DNA from: Burkholderia sp. Nafp2/4-1b
GTDB taxonomy: Bacteria > Pseudomonadota > Gammaproteobacteria > Burkholderiales > Burkholderiaceae
Length of the DNA stretch: 64,000 bases
Assembly (NCBI RefSeq): GCF_003635165.1
Contig: NZ_ML058628.1
Location: forward strand, 1 to 64,000
Reading direction: 5' to 3'
In this document: positions 54,731 through 62,785 of the stretch, in pieces
Layout: every line of letters starts with the position of its first letter
Numbering within the stretch: position 1 is the stretch's first letter
Notes under the pieces: model-generated
What the model was told of the DNA's origin: nothing
What the model saw: the letters and a program-made list of their open reading frames with translations, nothing else
Databases searched by the model: none
Position numbers and translations under genes: made by a program

Positions 54731-55438
54731 ATGAGCAAAGAGGCCGTTGAAACCGAAGGGGGCGGCCGCCGGCACGGCGGGCGGTACGTGTATGAGGAAT
54801 TGCGCAAGCAGATCCTGACGCTGAAGCTGAAGCCGGGCGTACAGCTCGACGAAATCTCGCTCGCCGCGCAGTTCGGGCTGTCGCGCTCGCCGGTGCGCGA
54901 CGCGATCGCGCGACTGAGCAGCGAAGGGCTCGTCACGATCCTGCCGAACCGAACGACGCTCGTCACGCCATTCGAGATCGAGGAATTCCCGAAATACATC
55001 TCGGCGCTCGATCTGATCCAGCGTGCGGTCACGCGGCTCGCGGCCACGCAGCGTTCCGAAGGCGACCTCGCAAAGATCCGCAAGGCCGACGACGTATACA
55101 TGGAAGCCGTCGCGAGCGGCGACTTCCAGGCGATGTCGGAGACCAACAAGGCGCTGCACATGGCGATCGCGCATGCAGCGAACAACCCGTACTTCGTCGG
55201 CTACTACGAACGGCTGCTCGGCGAAGGGCAGCGCCTGCTCCACCTGCATTTCGACTTCACCGTGAGTTCGCCGACGGCCGCGAAGCTCGGCCGCGATCAC
55301 GACGAACTGATCGACGCGATCGTGCGCCGCGACGCGGACGCCGCCGAACGTGCCGCCCACGAGCACACGATGCTGTTCCAGAAGCGCTTCCTCGACTACA
55401 TGAAGCAGAACATGACGGAATCGATGGCGGTGCTGTAA
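54731..55438 (+). CDS. GntR family regulator, FCD subfamily
   Basis: A 235-residue regulator. The winged helix-turn-helix occupies residues 20-85 (VYEELRKQILTLKLKPGVQLDEISLAAQFGLSRSPVRDAIARLSSEGL), and the all-helical FCD effector domain has conserved polar residues for a metal/acid ligand (LHMAIAHAANNPYFVGYYERLL, DHDELIDAIVRRD). It lies at the end of the hydroxyproline cluster and is the likely local repressor, acting at the palindrome before the binding-protein gene. AGGAAGGG precedes the ATG. A GCCCGG/CCGGGC hairpin lies in the gap upstream of it. Confidence 0.92.
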   Translation: MSKEAVETEGGGRRHGGRYVYEELRKQILTLKLKPGVQLDEISLAAQFGLSRSPVRDAIARLSSEGLVTILPNRTTLVTPFEIEEFPKYISALDLIQRAVTRLAATQRSEGDLAKIRKADDVYMEAVASGDFQAMSETNKALHMAIAHAANNPYFVGYYERLLGEGQRLLHLHFDFTVSSPTAAKLGRDHDELIDAIVRRDADAAERAAHEHTMLFQKRFLDYMKQNMTESMAVL

Positions 55439-55525
55439 CGCGTCGGCATCGGCGCACCGGCGCGCGCCGGTCCGGCTAAAATACCGCCCTGCCGCGCCCC
55501 CTGCCGCGGCCGGAGGATATTAATC

Positions 55526-56659
55526 ATGACCGCACGTCGCGGTGCCGCGGTTGCCATCGCGCCCGGTCACGAGACAGCCAGTCTGTCCAAAGCCCAGACA
55601 ACGTTCAATACGCTCGTCAAACACATCGAAAAGCGCCGTGAGCGGCTCGGCGCGTGGGAAGCCGTGATGCCGGCGTTCCAGAAGAAATTCGTCGACGGGC
55701 TGTTGCCGCTCGAACAGGAAGCGACGGCGCTGCGAATCCAGCTGATCCATCTGCTCGACGACGCGTTCCTGCAGAAGGGCCTGAGCAAGGCCGAGCAGCG
55801 CACGCTGTCCGACCTGATCGCCGACATGGCGGGCGATTTGCTGAACGTGAGCGACGACGCGACGCTGAAGATTATTTACAACCGGCATGCCGGATCCGCG
55901 CACACCGGCCACGCAGCGGCCGCTCCCGAGCCCACCAAAACGGAACGGGAACAGGAGCCCGAACCGCAATCGCAAACGCCGGAGGATCTCGACTCGCTGT
56001 CCCCCGACGAACTCGCCGAGCGCATGCAAGCCGAACTCGACGCGCAGTTCGAGCGCGACATGGCCGCTCATGCGGCCCGCGAGGCCCAGCGCGCGAAGCG
56101 CAAGAAAGCGCCGAAGCAATCGGCCGCGCAAGCGCGGATCGAAGCCGAACAGGCCGAATCGAACAAATCGATCCGCGAGATCTATCGCAAGCTCGCAAGC
56201 GCGTTGCATCCCGATCGCGAAACCGATCCGCAGGAACAGCAACGCAAGACCGTGCTGATGCAGCGGGTCAATCGCGCTTACGAAAAGGGCAATTTGCTGC
56301 AACTCCTCGAACTGCAGCTGGAGATCGAGCAGATCGACCGGCGTGCGATTGACGGCCTCAGCGAAGCGCGGCTCACGCGCTACAACGGCATCCTCGAGGA
56401 ACAACTGCGCGAGCTCGATCAGGAGATCGTCCACGTCGAGAACGACTTCCGGCGCACGTACGGCATCGCGCCGTCCACGAAGGTCGCACCCGATACCGTG
56501 ATGCGCATCCTCACGCGCGACATCGCCGGCATGCAGCGCAGCAACCAGGACCTGAGCGTCGCGCTGCGCGAGTTCGAGGATCCGGACAAGGTCAGGGACT
56601 GGTTGAAGGACATGAAGCGCCGGCCGGCGCGCTCGCGCTTCGACGACGATTCGTATTGA
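55526..56659 (+). CDS. J-domain (DnaJ-like) protein of unknown function
   Basis: A 377-residue soluble, highly charged protein with a J domain at about residues 212-270, including the essential HPD at 228-230 (ASALHPDRE). It is flanked by helical, probably coiled-coil segments and an acidic proline-rich linker at 130-165. There is no G/F region, zinc finger or substrate-binding domain of standard DnaJ. It probably recruits DnaK to a specific client. It converges with the LysR gene 15 bases downstream, without an evident terminator. Confidence 0.8.
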   Translation: MTARRGAAVAIAPGHETASLSKAQTTFNTLVKHIEKRRERLGAWEAVMPAFQKKFVDGLLPLEQEATALRIQLIHLLDDAFLQKGLSKAEQRTLSDLIADMAGDLLNVSDDATLKIIYNRHAGSAHTGHAAAAPEPTKTEREQEPEPQSQTPEDLDSLSPDELAERMQAELDAQFERDMAAHAAREAQRAKRKKAPKQSAAQARIEAEQAESNKSIREIYRKLASALHPDRETDPQEQQRKTVLMQRVNRAYEKGNLLQLLELQLEIEQIDRRAIDGLSEARLTRYNGILEEQLRELDQEIVHVENDFRRTYGIAPSTKVAPDTVMRILTRDIAGMQRSNQDLSVALREFEDPDKVRDWLKDMKRRPARSRFDDDSY

Positions 56660-56674
56660 GCGGGCACGCTCACA

Positions 56675-57580
56675 TCACCGCGATTCCCCCATCCCGCCCA
56701 TCAGCATCATCAACTGCTCGCGCAGCCACTGGCTGCCCTGATCCTGATCGGCGCTGCGATGCCAGTAGCAGAAGTATTCGAGCGCCGGCATCTCGAACGG
56801 CAGTTCGAGAATCCGCGCCGGATAGCGCTGCAGCAGCCTGAGCGGCGCCGTCAGCGCGAGATCGCCGCGCATCGCGATCAGCGGCGCGACCATGTAGTGC
56901 TGCACGCGCATCTGGATGTTGCGGCGCAGCCCGAGCCGCGTCAGCTCCGCATCGACGTGCCCGCTGCCCTTGCGGCGGCTCGATACGTGGATGTGACCCA
57001 TCGACAGGTAGTCGTCCATGGTCAGCGTGTCGCCGCGGAACGGGTGATCGTCGCGGATCATGCACGCGTAGCGGTCGCGCACGAGCAGCGCCTGGTGCAG
57101 GTGCGGATCACCGATCAGCGGTGCATCGATCGCGATGTCGACAGAGCCGTTCGCGAGCGCGGTGGCCACTTCGCGGCGGTCCATCGTGTAGCTGCGCACG
57201 TGCATGCCGGGCGCATGCGTCTGCAGCAGTTCGCCGAGCGCCGGCAGCAGCAGCGCCTCGGTCAGGTCGCTCATGCTGAGCCGGAACACGCGTTCGGACG
57301 AGGCCGGATCGAACACGTCGCCTTCATGCGCGCTCGAATCGAGCAGCTGCAGCGCCTCGCGCACGCGGCCGACGATGTTCTCGGCCATCGGGGTCGGCAT
57401 CATCCCGGCCGGCGTGCTGACGAACAGCGGATCGTTCAGCGTCTTGCGCAGCCGCGCGAGCGCATTGCTGACGGCCGGCTGCGTGAGGTTCAGCACCTCG
57501 GCCGCGCGCGTCAGGTTGCGCTTGTTGTAGATCGCCTCGAATACGACGAACAGGTTCAGATCAATCTTCGAAAGGCGCAT
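56675..57580 (-). CDS. LysR family transcriptional regulator
   Basis: A 301-residue LysR regulator of the NodD/NahR-like branch: LSKIDLNLFVVFEAIYNKRNLTRAAEVLNLTQPAVSNALARLRK and an effector domain from FRLSMSDLTEALLLPALGELL. It follows the acyl-CoA dehydrogenase by 61 bases at the end of the leftward operon, so it may be cotranscribed and control it. The ATG at 57580 has GGAG eight bases upstream; 17 further open codons are not supported. Confidence 0.92.
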   Translation of the reverse strand: MRLSKIDLNLFVVFEAIYNKRNLTRAAEVLNLTQPAVSNALARLRKTLNDPLFVSTPAGMMPTPMAENIVGRVREALQLLDSSAHEGDVFDPASSERVFRLSMSDLTEALLLPALGELLQTHAPGMHVRSYTMDRREVATALANGSVDIAIDAPLIGDPHLHQALLVRDRYACMIRDDHPFRGDTLTMDDYLSMGHIHVSSRRKGSGHVDAELTRLGLRRNIQMRVQHYMVAPLIAMRGDLALTAPLRLLQRYPARILELPFEMPALEYFCYWHRSADQDQGSQWLREQLMMLMGGMGESR

Positions 57581-57641
57581 CGCCGGATCTCCTTGCCGAG
57601 ATCTTACGGCGTGCGCCAATCGTTCGTCCACGTCGCGCCGC

Positions 57642-58886
57642 TCAGCCGCGCGGCGGGCGCGTCAGGTACGGTTCCGTCGACCCGCGCACCGCGTCCTTGA
57701 TCTCCATGCGCGCGATCGCCTGCAGGTGAACCTCGTCCGGACCGTCGGCGAAGCGCAGCGCGCGGCCCCAGGTCCACAAATCGGCAAGCGGCGTGTCGGG
57801 GCTCAGGCCCATCGCACCGAACACCTGCATCGCGCGGTCGCACACATCGGTATAAACGGTCGGCACGAGCGCCTTGATCATCGAGATTTCCTTGCGCGCG
57901 GCCTTCGCGCCGACCTTGTCGATCATCCATGCGGCCTTCAGCACCAAGAGGCGCGCCTGATCGATCTCGATGCGCGAACGCGCGATCCATTCGCCGATCG
58001 TGCCGTGCCGGTTCAGCGGCTTGCCGAACGCCTCGCGCGACTGTGCGCGGTCGATCATCAGCTCCAGCGCGAGTTCGGCCGCACCGATCGAGCGCATGCA
58101 GTGGTGGATGCGGCCCGGCCCGAGGCGTGCCTGCGCAAGCGCGAAACCGCTGCCTTCCTCGCCGAGCAGGTTGCGCGCCGGCACGCGCACGTTGTCGAAC
58201 GTGATCTCGCAGTGCCCTTCCGGCGCGTAGTGATTGACCACCGTGATGTTGCGCAGGATCGTCACGCCCGGCGTGTCGCGCGGCACGAGGATCATGCTCT
58301 GCTGCTGGTGCGATTCCGCCTGCGGGTCGGTTTTGCCCATCACGATGAAGATCTTGCAGTTCGGATGCGCGGCGTTCGTGATGAACCACTTGCGGCCGTT
58401 GATCACGTAGTCGTCGCCGTCGCGCTCGATGCGCGTCGTGATGTTGGTCGCGTCCGACGAAGCGACGTCGGGCTCCGTCATCGCGAACGCCGAGCGGATC
58501 TCGCCGCGCAGCAGCGGCAGCAGCCACTGTTCGCGCTGCTCGGGCGTCGCGAACATGTGCAGCAGCTCCATGTTGCCGGTGTCCGGCGCATTGCAGTTGA
58601 ACACCTCCGACGCCCAGGCCACGCGCCCCATGATCTCGGCGAGCGGCGCGTATTCGAGGTTGGTCAGGCCCGTGCCGGGCTCGTCGTCCTTCAGGTGCGG
58701 CAGGAACAGGTTCCACAGCCCTTCGGCCTTCGCGCGCTCCTTCAGTTCTTCCATGAACGACACGGGATACTGCCCCGCATGCACTTCCTCGTTCCACTGA
58801 CGAATACGCGGCACGATGTGCGCATCCATGAACGCGCGCACGCGTTCGCGCAGTTCTTCCACTTTCGGGGTGTAGCCAAAGTCCAT
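57642..58886 (-). CDS. Acyl-CoA dehydrogenase, ACAD10/11-like
   Basis: A 414-residue acyl-CoA dehydrogenase with FAMTEPDVASSDATNI and FITNAAH (FAD/substrate segments), LLGEEGSGFALAQARLGPGRIHHCMRSIGAAELAL and the C-terminal CDRAMQVFGAMGLSPDTPLADLW. The ARLGPGRIHHCMR segment and the length match the ACAD10/11-type group rather than straight-chain enzymes. In mammals that enzyme is fused to an APH-like kinase; here a separate APH-like gene lies in the same operon. Confidence 0.9.
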   Translation of the reverse strand: MDFGYTPKVEELRERVRAFMDAHIVPRIRQWNEEVHAGQYPVSFMEELKERAKAEGLWNLFLPHLKDDEPGTGLTNLEYAPLAEIMGRVAWASEVFNCNAPDTGNMELLHMFATPEQREQWLLPLLRGEIRSAFAMTEPDVASSDATNITTRIERDGDDYVINGRKWFITNAAHPNCKIFIVMGKTDPQAESHQQQSMILVPRDTPGVTILRNITVVNHYAPEGHCEITFDNVRVPARNLLGEEGSGFALAQARLGPGRIHHCMRSIGAAELALELMIDRAQSREAFGKPLNRHGTIGEWIARSRIEIDQARLLVLKAAWMIDKVGAKAARKEISMIKALVPTVYTDVCDRAMQVFGAMGLSPDTPLADLWTWGRALRFADGPDEVHLQAIARMEIKDAVRGSTEPYLTRPPRG

Positions 58887-58925
58887 GATCGACTCCTCGA
58901 GATTCCGTGTTTCCGTTCGTTCGAT

Positions 58926-59684
58926 TCAGAAGGCCGACACGCCGCCGTCGACGGCGACGACCTGCCCGGTCAGATAGGTGTTTTCCTTCGCGCACAGCAT
59001 CAGCATCGCCGCGACGACTTCATCGGGCCGGCCGAGCCGCTTCATCGGCGAGCCCTGCGCGAGAAAGTCCTGGCGGTCGCCGATATCGCTGTCGGTGACC
59101 ATCGGCGTCGTGCTGTAGAACGGGCACACCGCGTTCACGCGAATGCCGTGGCGCGCGTATTCGAGCGCGGCCGTCTTCGTGAGCCCGACCACCGCGTGCT
59201 TCGACGCCGCATAGGCGGCGAGCTTCGGCGCGCCGCCGAGCCCGGCCATCGATGCGACGTTCAGGATCACGCCTTGACGCTGCGCGAGCATCTGGCGGAT
59301 CTGGTGCTTCATCCCGAAGAACACGCCCTTCGCATTCACCGAGAAGCTCAGGTCGAGATCAGCTTCGTCGGTATCGATCAACGCCTTCATCGGCGGGGCG
59401 ATACCCGCGTTGTTGATGCCGACGTCGAGCCGTTCGAAGCCCGCGACCGCCGCCTGGACCAGCGACGCGACGTCGGCTTCGACGCGCACGTCGCAGCGCT
59501 GCGCGATCACGTCCGCACCGCCCGCGCGCAACTGCGCGGCCACGCGTTCGAGCGCGGCGTCGTTGACGTCACCGAGCGCCAGACGCGCGCCCATCGCGGC
59601 CAGCTCGCTCGCGAGCAGCGCGCCGAAGCCGCTCGCGGCGCCGGTGATCATCACCGCTTGCCCGGCGTAGCTGTCGAGTCTCAT
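58926..59684 (-). CDS. Short-chain dehydrogenase/reductase
   Basis: A 252-residue classical SDR: cofactor motif ITGAASGFG, NNAG at INNAGIAP, catalytic S in NVASMAGL and YAASK. Aspartate after the second strand (LGDVNDAA) favours NAD+. It probably oxidises a 3-hydroxyacyl intermediate or reduces the ketone. It lies 7 bases after the other SDR and 39 bases before the acyl-CoA dehydrogenase. Confidence 0.9.
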   Translation of the reverse strand: MRLDSYAGQAVMITGAASGFGALLASELAAMGARLALGDVNDAALERVAAQLRAGGADVIAQRCDVRVEADVASLVQAAVAGFERLDVGINNAGIAPPMKALIDTDEADLDLSFSVNAKGVFFGMKHQIRQMLAQRQGVILNVASMAGLGGAPKLAAYAASKHAVVGLTKTAALEYARHGIRVNAVCPFYSTTPMVTDSDIGDRQDFLAQGSPMKRLGRPDEVVAAMLMLCAKENTYLTGQVVAVDGGVSAF

Positions 59685-59691
59685 CGCGCGC

Positions 59692-60456
59692 TCAGATCGT
59701 CAGGCCGCCGTCGACGACGATGCATTCGCCGTTCGTGTAGCTCGCCGCGTCCGACACGAGATACAGAACGGTGCCTGCCATCTCGCGCGGCTCCGCGTGG
59801 CGGCGCAGCGGGATCTTCGTCATCCAGGTTTCGTAGATGTCCTTGTCGGCGAACAGCGCGCCCGCGAACTTCGTCTTCGTGAGCCCCGGCAGCAGCGCGT
59901 TCACGCGGATGCCGAACGGCCCGCATTCCTTCGCGAACGCCTTCGTCATGTTGACGACCGCGGCCTTCGTGATCGAATAGATGCCCTGACGGTCGCCCGG
60001 CTGCAGCGCATTGACCGACGCGGTATTGACGATCGCGCCGCCGCCCTGCGCCTTCATCAGCTTGCCGGCTTCGACCGACATGAAGAAGTAGCCGCGGATG
60101 TTCACGTCGACGGTCTTGTCGTACGCGGCGAGATCGGTATCGAGGATGTGCCCGAAATACGGGTTCGCGGCCGCGTTGTTCACGAGGATGTCGAGCCGGC
60201 CATGCTTGCCGCGGATCGTCTCGAACGTCGCGGCGATGTCCTCCAGCCGCCCGACGTGGCACGCCAGCGCTTCCGCGCGGCCGCCCGCGGCAACGATCTC
60301 GTCCGCGACTGCCTGGCAGTCGTCCAGCTTGCGGCTCGACACGATCACGTGCGCGCCCTGCTGCGCGAGCAGCTTCGCGATTTCCTCGCCGATGCCGCGG
60401 CTCGCGCCGGTCACCAGCGCGATCTTGCCCGTCAGGTCGAACAGATTCGTTGCCAT
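59692..60456 (-). CDS. Short-chain dehydrogenase/reductase
   Basis: A 254-residue classical SDR: VTGASRGIG, LVNNAAANPYFG, NTASVNAL and YSITK in place of YxxxK. SSRK after the second strand suggests NADP(H) or NAD preference typical of the DHRS4-like group. The ATG before ATNLFDL was chosen over an ATG six codons upstream because GGAGGAG lies between them. It lies 73 bases after the APH-like gene. Confidence 0.9.
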   Translation of the reverse strand: MATNLFDLTGKIALVTGASRGIGEEIAKLLAQQGAHVIVSSRKLDDCQAVADEIVAAGGRAEALACHVGRLEDIAATFETIRGKHGRLDILVNNAAANPYFGHILDTDLAAYDKTVDVNIRGYFFMSVEAGKLMKAQGGGAIVNTASVNALQPGDRQGIYSITKAAVVNMTKAFAKECGPFGIRVNALLPGLTKTKFAGALFADKDIYETWMTKIPLRRHAEPREMAGTVLYLVSDAASYTNGECIVVDGGLTI

Positions 60457-60529
60457 GTTGCTGTGCTCCTCCATTGATGTCTTGTGTTGTCGTGTCGCGG
60501 CTCGGCGACGCCCGGCGATGTCCGTGCTT

Positions 60530-61561
60530 TCAGCGATGCGCGTCGATCACGCCGACGGCCATCTCGGCCAGCCGGCCGGCCATCGCGCCCACGCGCAGCG
60601 CCTGCTCGCTCGATGCGTTGCCTTGCAGCGCGCGTGCCTTCACGCCCTGCGCAATCGCCGCGAGCCGGAAGAAGCTGAACGCGAGATAGAAATGCCAGTC
60701 GCGAATCGGCTCGATCGCGCGCAGTTCGCAGTAGCGCGCGACGATCGCCGCTTCGTCCGGAATGCCGAGTTCGTCGCGATCCTGGCCCGCGAGCCCGCAC
60801 ACCTGGCCGCCCGACGGCAGCCGCAGGCACATGCAGAAGTACGCGAGATCGGCGAGCGGATTGCCGAGCGTCGACAGCTCCCAGTCGAGCACGGCCTGCA
60901 CGCGATAGTCGTCGCGCGCGAAGATCAGGTTGTCGATCCGGAAGTCGCCGTGCACCAGCGCGGGCCGGCCCGTGTCTTCCGGGCAGGCCTTCGGCAGCCA
61001 GTCGATCAGCGTCTCCATCGCGTCGAGGCGCTCCGTTTCCGCCGCGCGATACTGCTTGGTCCACACGCCGATCTGGCGCTCGAAGTAGTTGCCGGGGCGG
61101 CCGTAGTCGGCGAGGCCCACTGCATCGACGTCCACGTCGTGCAACGCGGCCATCGTGCGAATCAGCGCGTCGTAGCAGGTCGCCCGATCGGCCTTCGGCA
61201 ACTCGGGCAGTGCCGGATCCCAGAAGATCCGGCCGTCCTCGAAGCTCATCACGTAGAACAGGCTGCCGATCACGTCGCGGTCTTCGCAGAGGTGATACGG
61301 ATGCGCGACCGGCACGGCGCTGCCCGACAACGCGCTCAGCACGCGGAATTCGCGATCGACCGCATGCGCGGATTTCAGCAGCTCGCCGGGCGGCTGGCGG
61401 CGCAGCACGTAGCGGCCGCTCTTCGCGTGCAGCAGGAAGGTCGGGTTCGACTGGCCGCCGGCAAACTTCTCCATGTCGAGCGGGCCTTCGAAGCCCGGCA
61501 CGTGCGCTTCCAGATAGCGCGTGAGGCGGGCTACGTCGAGGGGCTGGGAAGGGTTCGTCAT
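60530..61561 (-). CDS. APH-like phosphotransferase (acyl-CoA associated kinase)
   Basis: A 343-residue aminoglycoside-phosphotransferase-fold kinase. The catalytic loop HGDFRIDN starts at H204, and the metal-binding aspartate is in VLDWELSTLGNPLADL. GQSNPTFLL and YVLRRQP give the ATP-binding part. In the same operon as an ACAD10/11-like dehydrogenase, it probably phosphorylates a hydroxyacyl-CoA, as proposed for levulinate (LvaA) and ACAD10/11 pathways, not an antibiotic. The start is the ATG before TNPSQ; the frame is open 200 codons further, which is antisense-like noise across the next gene. Confidence 0.88.
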   Translation of the reverse strand: MTNPSQPLDVARLTRYLEAHVPGFEGPLDMEKFAGGQSNPTFLLHAKSGRYVLRRQPPGELLKSAHAVDREFRVLSALSGSAVPVAHPYHLCEDRDVIGSLFYVMSFEDGRIFWDPALPELPKADRATCYDALIRTMAALHDVDVDAVGLADYGRPGNYFERQIGVWTKQYRAAETERLDAMETLIDWLPKACPEDTGRPALVHGDFRIDNLIFARDDYRVQAVLDWELSTLGNPLADLAYFCMCLRLPSGGQVCGLAGQDRDELGIPDEAAIVARYCELRAIEPIRDWHFYLAFSFFRLAAIAQGVKARALQGNASSEQALRVGAMAGRLAEMAVGVIDAHR

Positions 61562-61581
61562 CGTCGCGATCGTTCGTAGGG

Positions 61582-62256
61582 TCAGCCGTAGGTGCGCCAC
61601 GCGTGTCGTTCGGGATCCTCGAGATGCGGGATGCCGTTGAACGACGCCAGGTGAAACGCGTCGGCGTTGAAGAAAAACTGCGAAAGGCTGCTGTTGCGGA
61701 TCTGCAGGTTCAGCGCGATCGCACTCGACGGCGGGGCGGCGAGCACCTGCTGCACCGTCACCGCGATCGGGCCGCCGGAGCTCACCGCGAGCACACGCTG
61801 GCTGCCGCCGGCGCGGATCGCGGCGCGCGCGTCGGCGACGCGCTGCTGGAAGTTCGCCCAGGTCTCGGGCGCCGTATCGCCGAGCTTGTCGTCGGCCCAC
61901 AGGTGCAGCACCTGCCGCAGCGCACGAAAGTGCTCCTTCATCGAGCCGGCCACGAGCCGCGCGATCTCCGGATAGTCGCTGGCCGCCGCCGCGAACAGGC
62001 CGTGGAAGTCGTATTCGTTCAGGCCCGGATGGCGATCGACCTGCACACCATCGCGGCCCATTCCGCGCAGGATCGCGGCAACCGTCTGCGCATGCCGGTT
62101 CATCGTGCCGCAGATCACGCGGTCGAACGCCAGGCCTTGCCGCGCGAAGTATTCGCCGAGCCACGCGCCCTGCTGCTCGCCCGCGGCGGACAAACGGTCG
62201 TAGTCGTCCGTGCCGAACGATGCCTGCCCGTGCCGTACCAGAAAGAGTTCAGCCAT
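61582..62256 (-). CDS. Histidine phosphatase family protein
   Basis: A 224-residue phosphoglycerate-mutase-like phosphatase with catalytic H9 in LVRHGQASF and the second histidine region near VLAVSSGGP (SGG in place of the common HGG). A GTMNRHAQTV segment follows the usual pattern. The change of the second catalytic histidine may reduce or alter activity. It is the first gene of the leftward operon and ends 20 bases before the APH-like kinase. The 207 bases upstream hold its promoter. Confidence 0.85.
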   Translation of the reverse strand: MAELFLVRHGQASFGTDDYDRLSAAGEQQGAWLGEYFARQGLAFDRVICGTMNRHAQTVAAILRGMGRDGVQVDRHPGLNEYDFHGLFAAAASDYPEIARLVAGSMKEHFRALRQVLHLWADDKLGDTAPETWANFQQRVADARAAIRAGGSQRVLAVSSGGPIAVTVQQVLAAPPSSAIALNLQIRNSSLSQFFFNADAFHLASFNGIPHLEDPERHAWRTYG

Positions 62257-62463
62257 TGCGTGCCCGCGTGAGGGAAAACCGAAGGTCCAGCATAGCTAGC
62301 GGACCTGCATTTTTGAAATTTATTTTCTGAATCGGCATGTATTCACCGTATGAATTGCCGCTATTCAAACAGTGCGCTTGCACCGGCTTTCGAGTTGCCG
62401 CCGTCGCGGCACGCGAATTGCGACCGCAACCATCGTCATGTCACCACGTTCAGGAGGGATGCG

Positions 62464-62619
62464 ATGCTCGGTACGATCCTTATCATCGTTCTGATTCTGC
62501 TGCTCATCGGGGCATTTCCCGCGTGGCCGCACAGCCGGGACTGGGGCTACTGGCCGTCGGGTGGCCTTGGGCTGGTCGTCATCATCGTCGTGATACTGGT
62601 GCTGTTGGGTCACATTTAG
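62464..62619 (+). CDS. DUF3309 family small membrane protein
   Basis: A 51-residue protein that is almost wholly two membrane helices (LGTILIIVLILLLIGAF and LGLVVIIVVILVLLGHI) joined by WPHSRDWGYWPSGG, the pattern of DUF3309. Function unknown. AGGAGGG sits about six bases before the ATG. The frame is open upstream, but the family begins at this methionine. A strong terminator follows five bases after the stop. Confidence 0.85.
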   Translation: MLGTILIIVLILLLIGAFPAWPHSRDWGYWPSGGLGLVVIIVVILVLLGHI

Positions 62620-62623
62620 GCAA

Positions 62624-62657
62624 AAAGGCGCGTGCCGCTCGCACGGCACGCGCCTTT
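62624..62657. terminator. Bidirectional rho-independent terminator
   Basis: A perfect 14-bp stem AAAGGCGCGTGCCG/CGGCACGCGCCTTT with a 6-base loop. T-rich flanks on both strands (TTTCCTT rightward, TTTTTGCC leftward) let it serve both the DUF3309 gene and the leftward acyl-CoA dehydrogenase gene that ends 129 bases away. Confidence 0.9.
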
Positions 62658-62785
62658 CCTTGCCGTCGTCGCTTCTTTACAAAAGTAGGTGATGAACGGC
62701 AGCCCGGCGGGTGCATGCAAATCCGCATGCGAATCCGCCCGAGCGCTACCCGACCTGCGGACGGGAGGCCGCCGCCGCGCGCCCC

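Noticed and set aside
60530..62164. Long form of the APH-like gene starting inside the phosphatase gene
   Set aside because: The extra 200 codons are another frame of the phosphatase gene; the family begins at the ATG near 61561.
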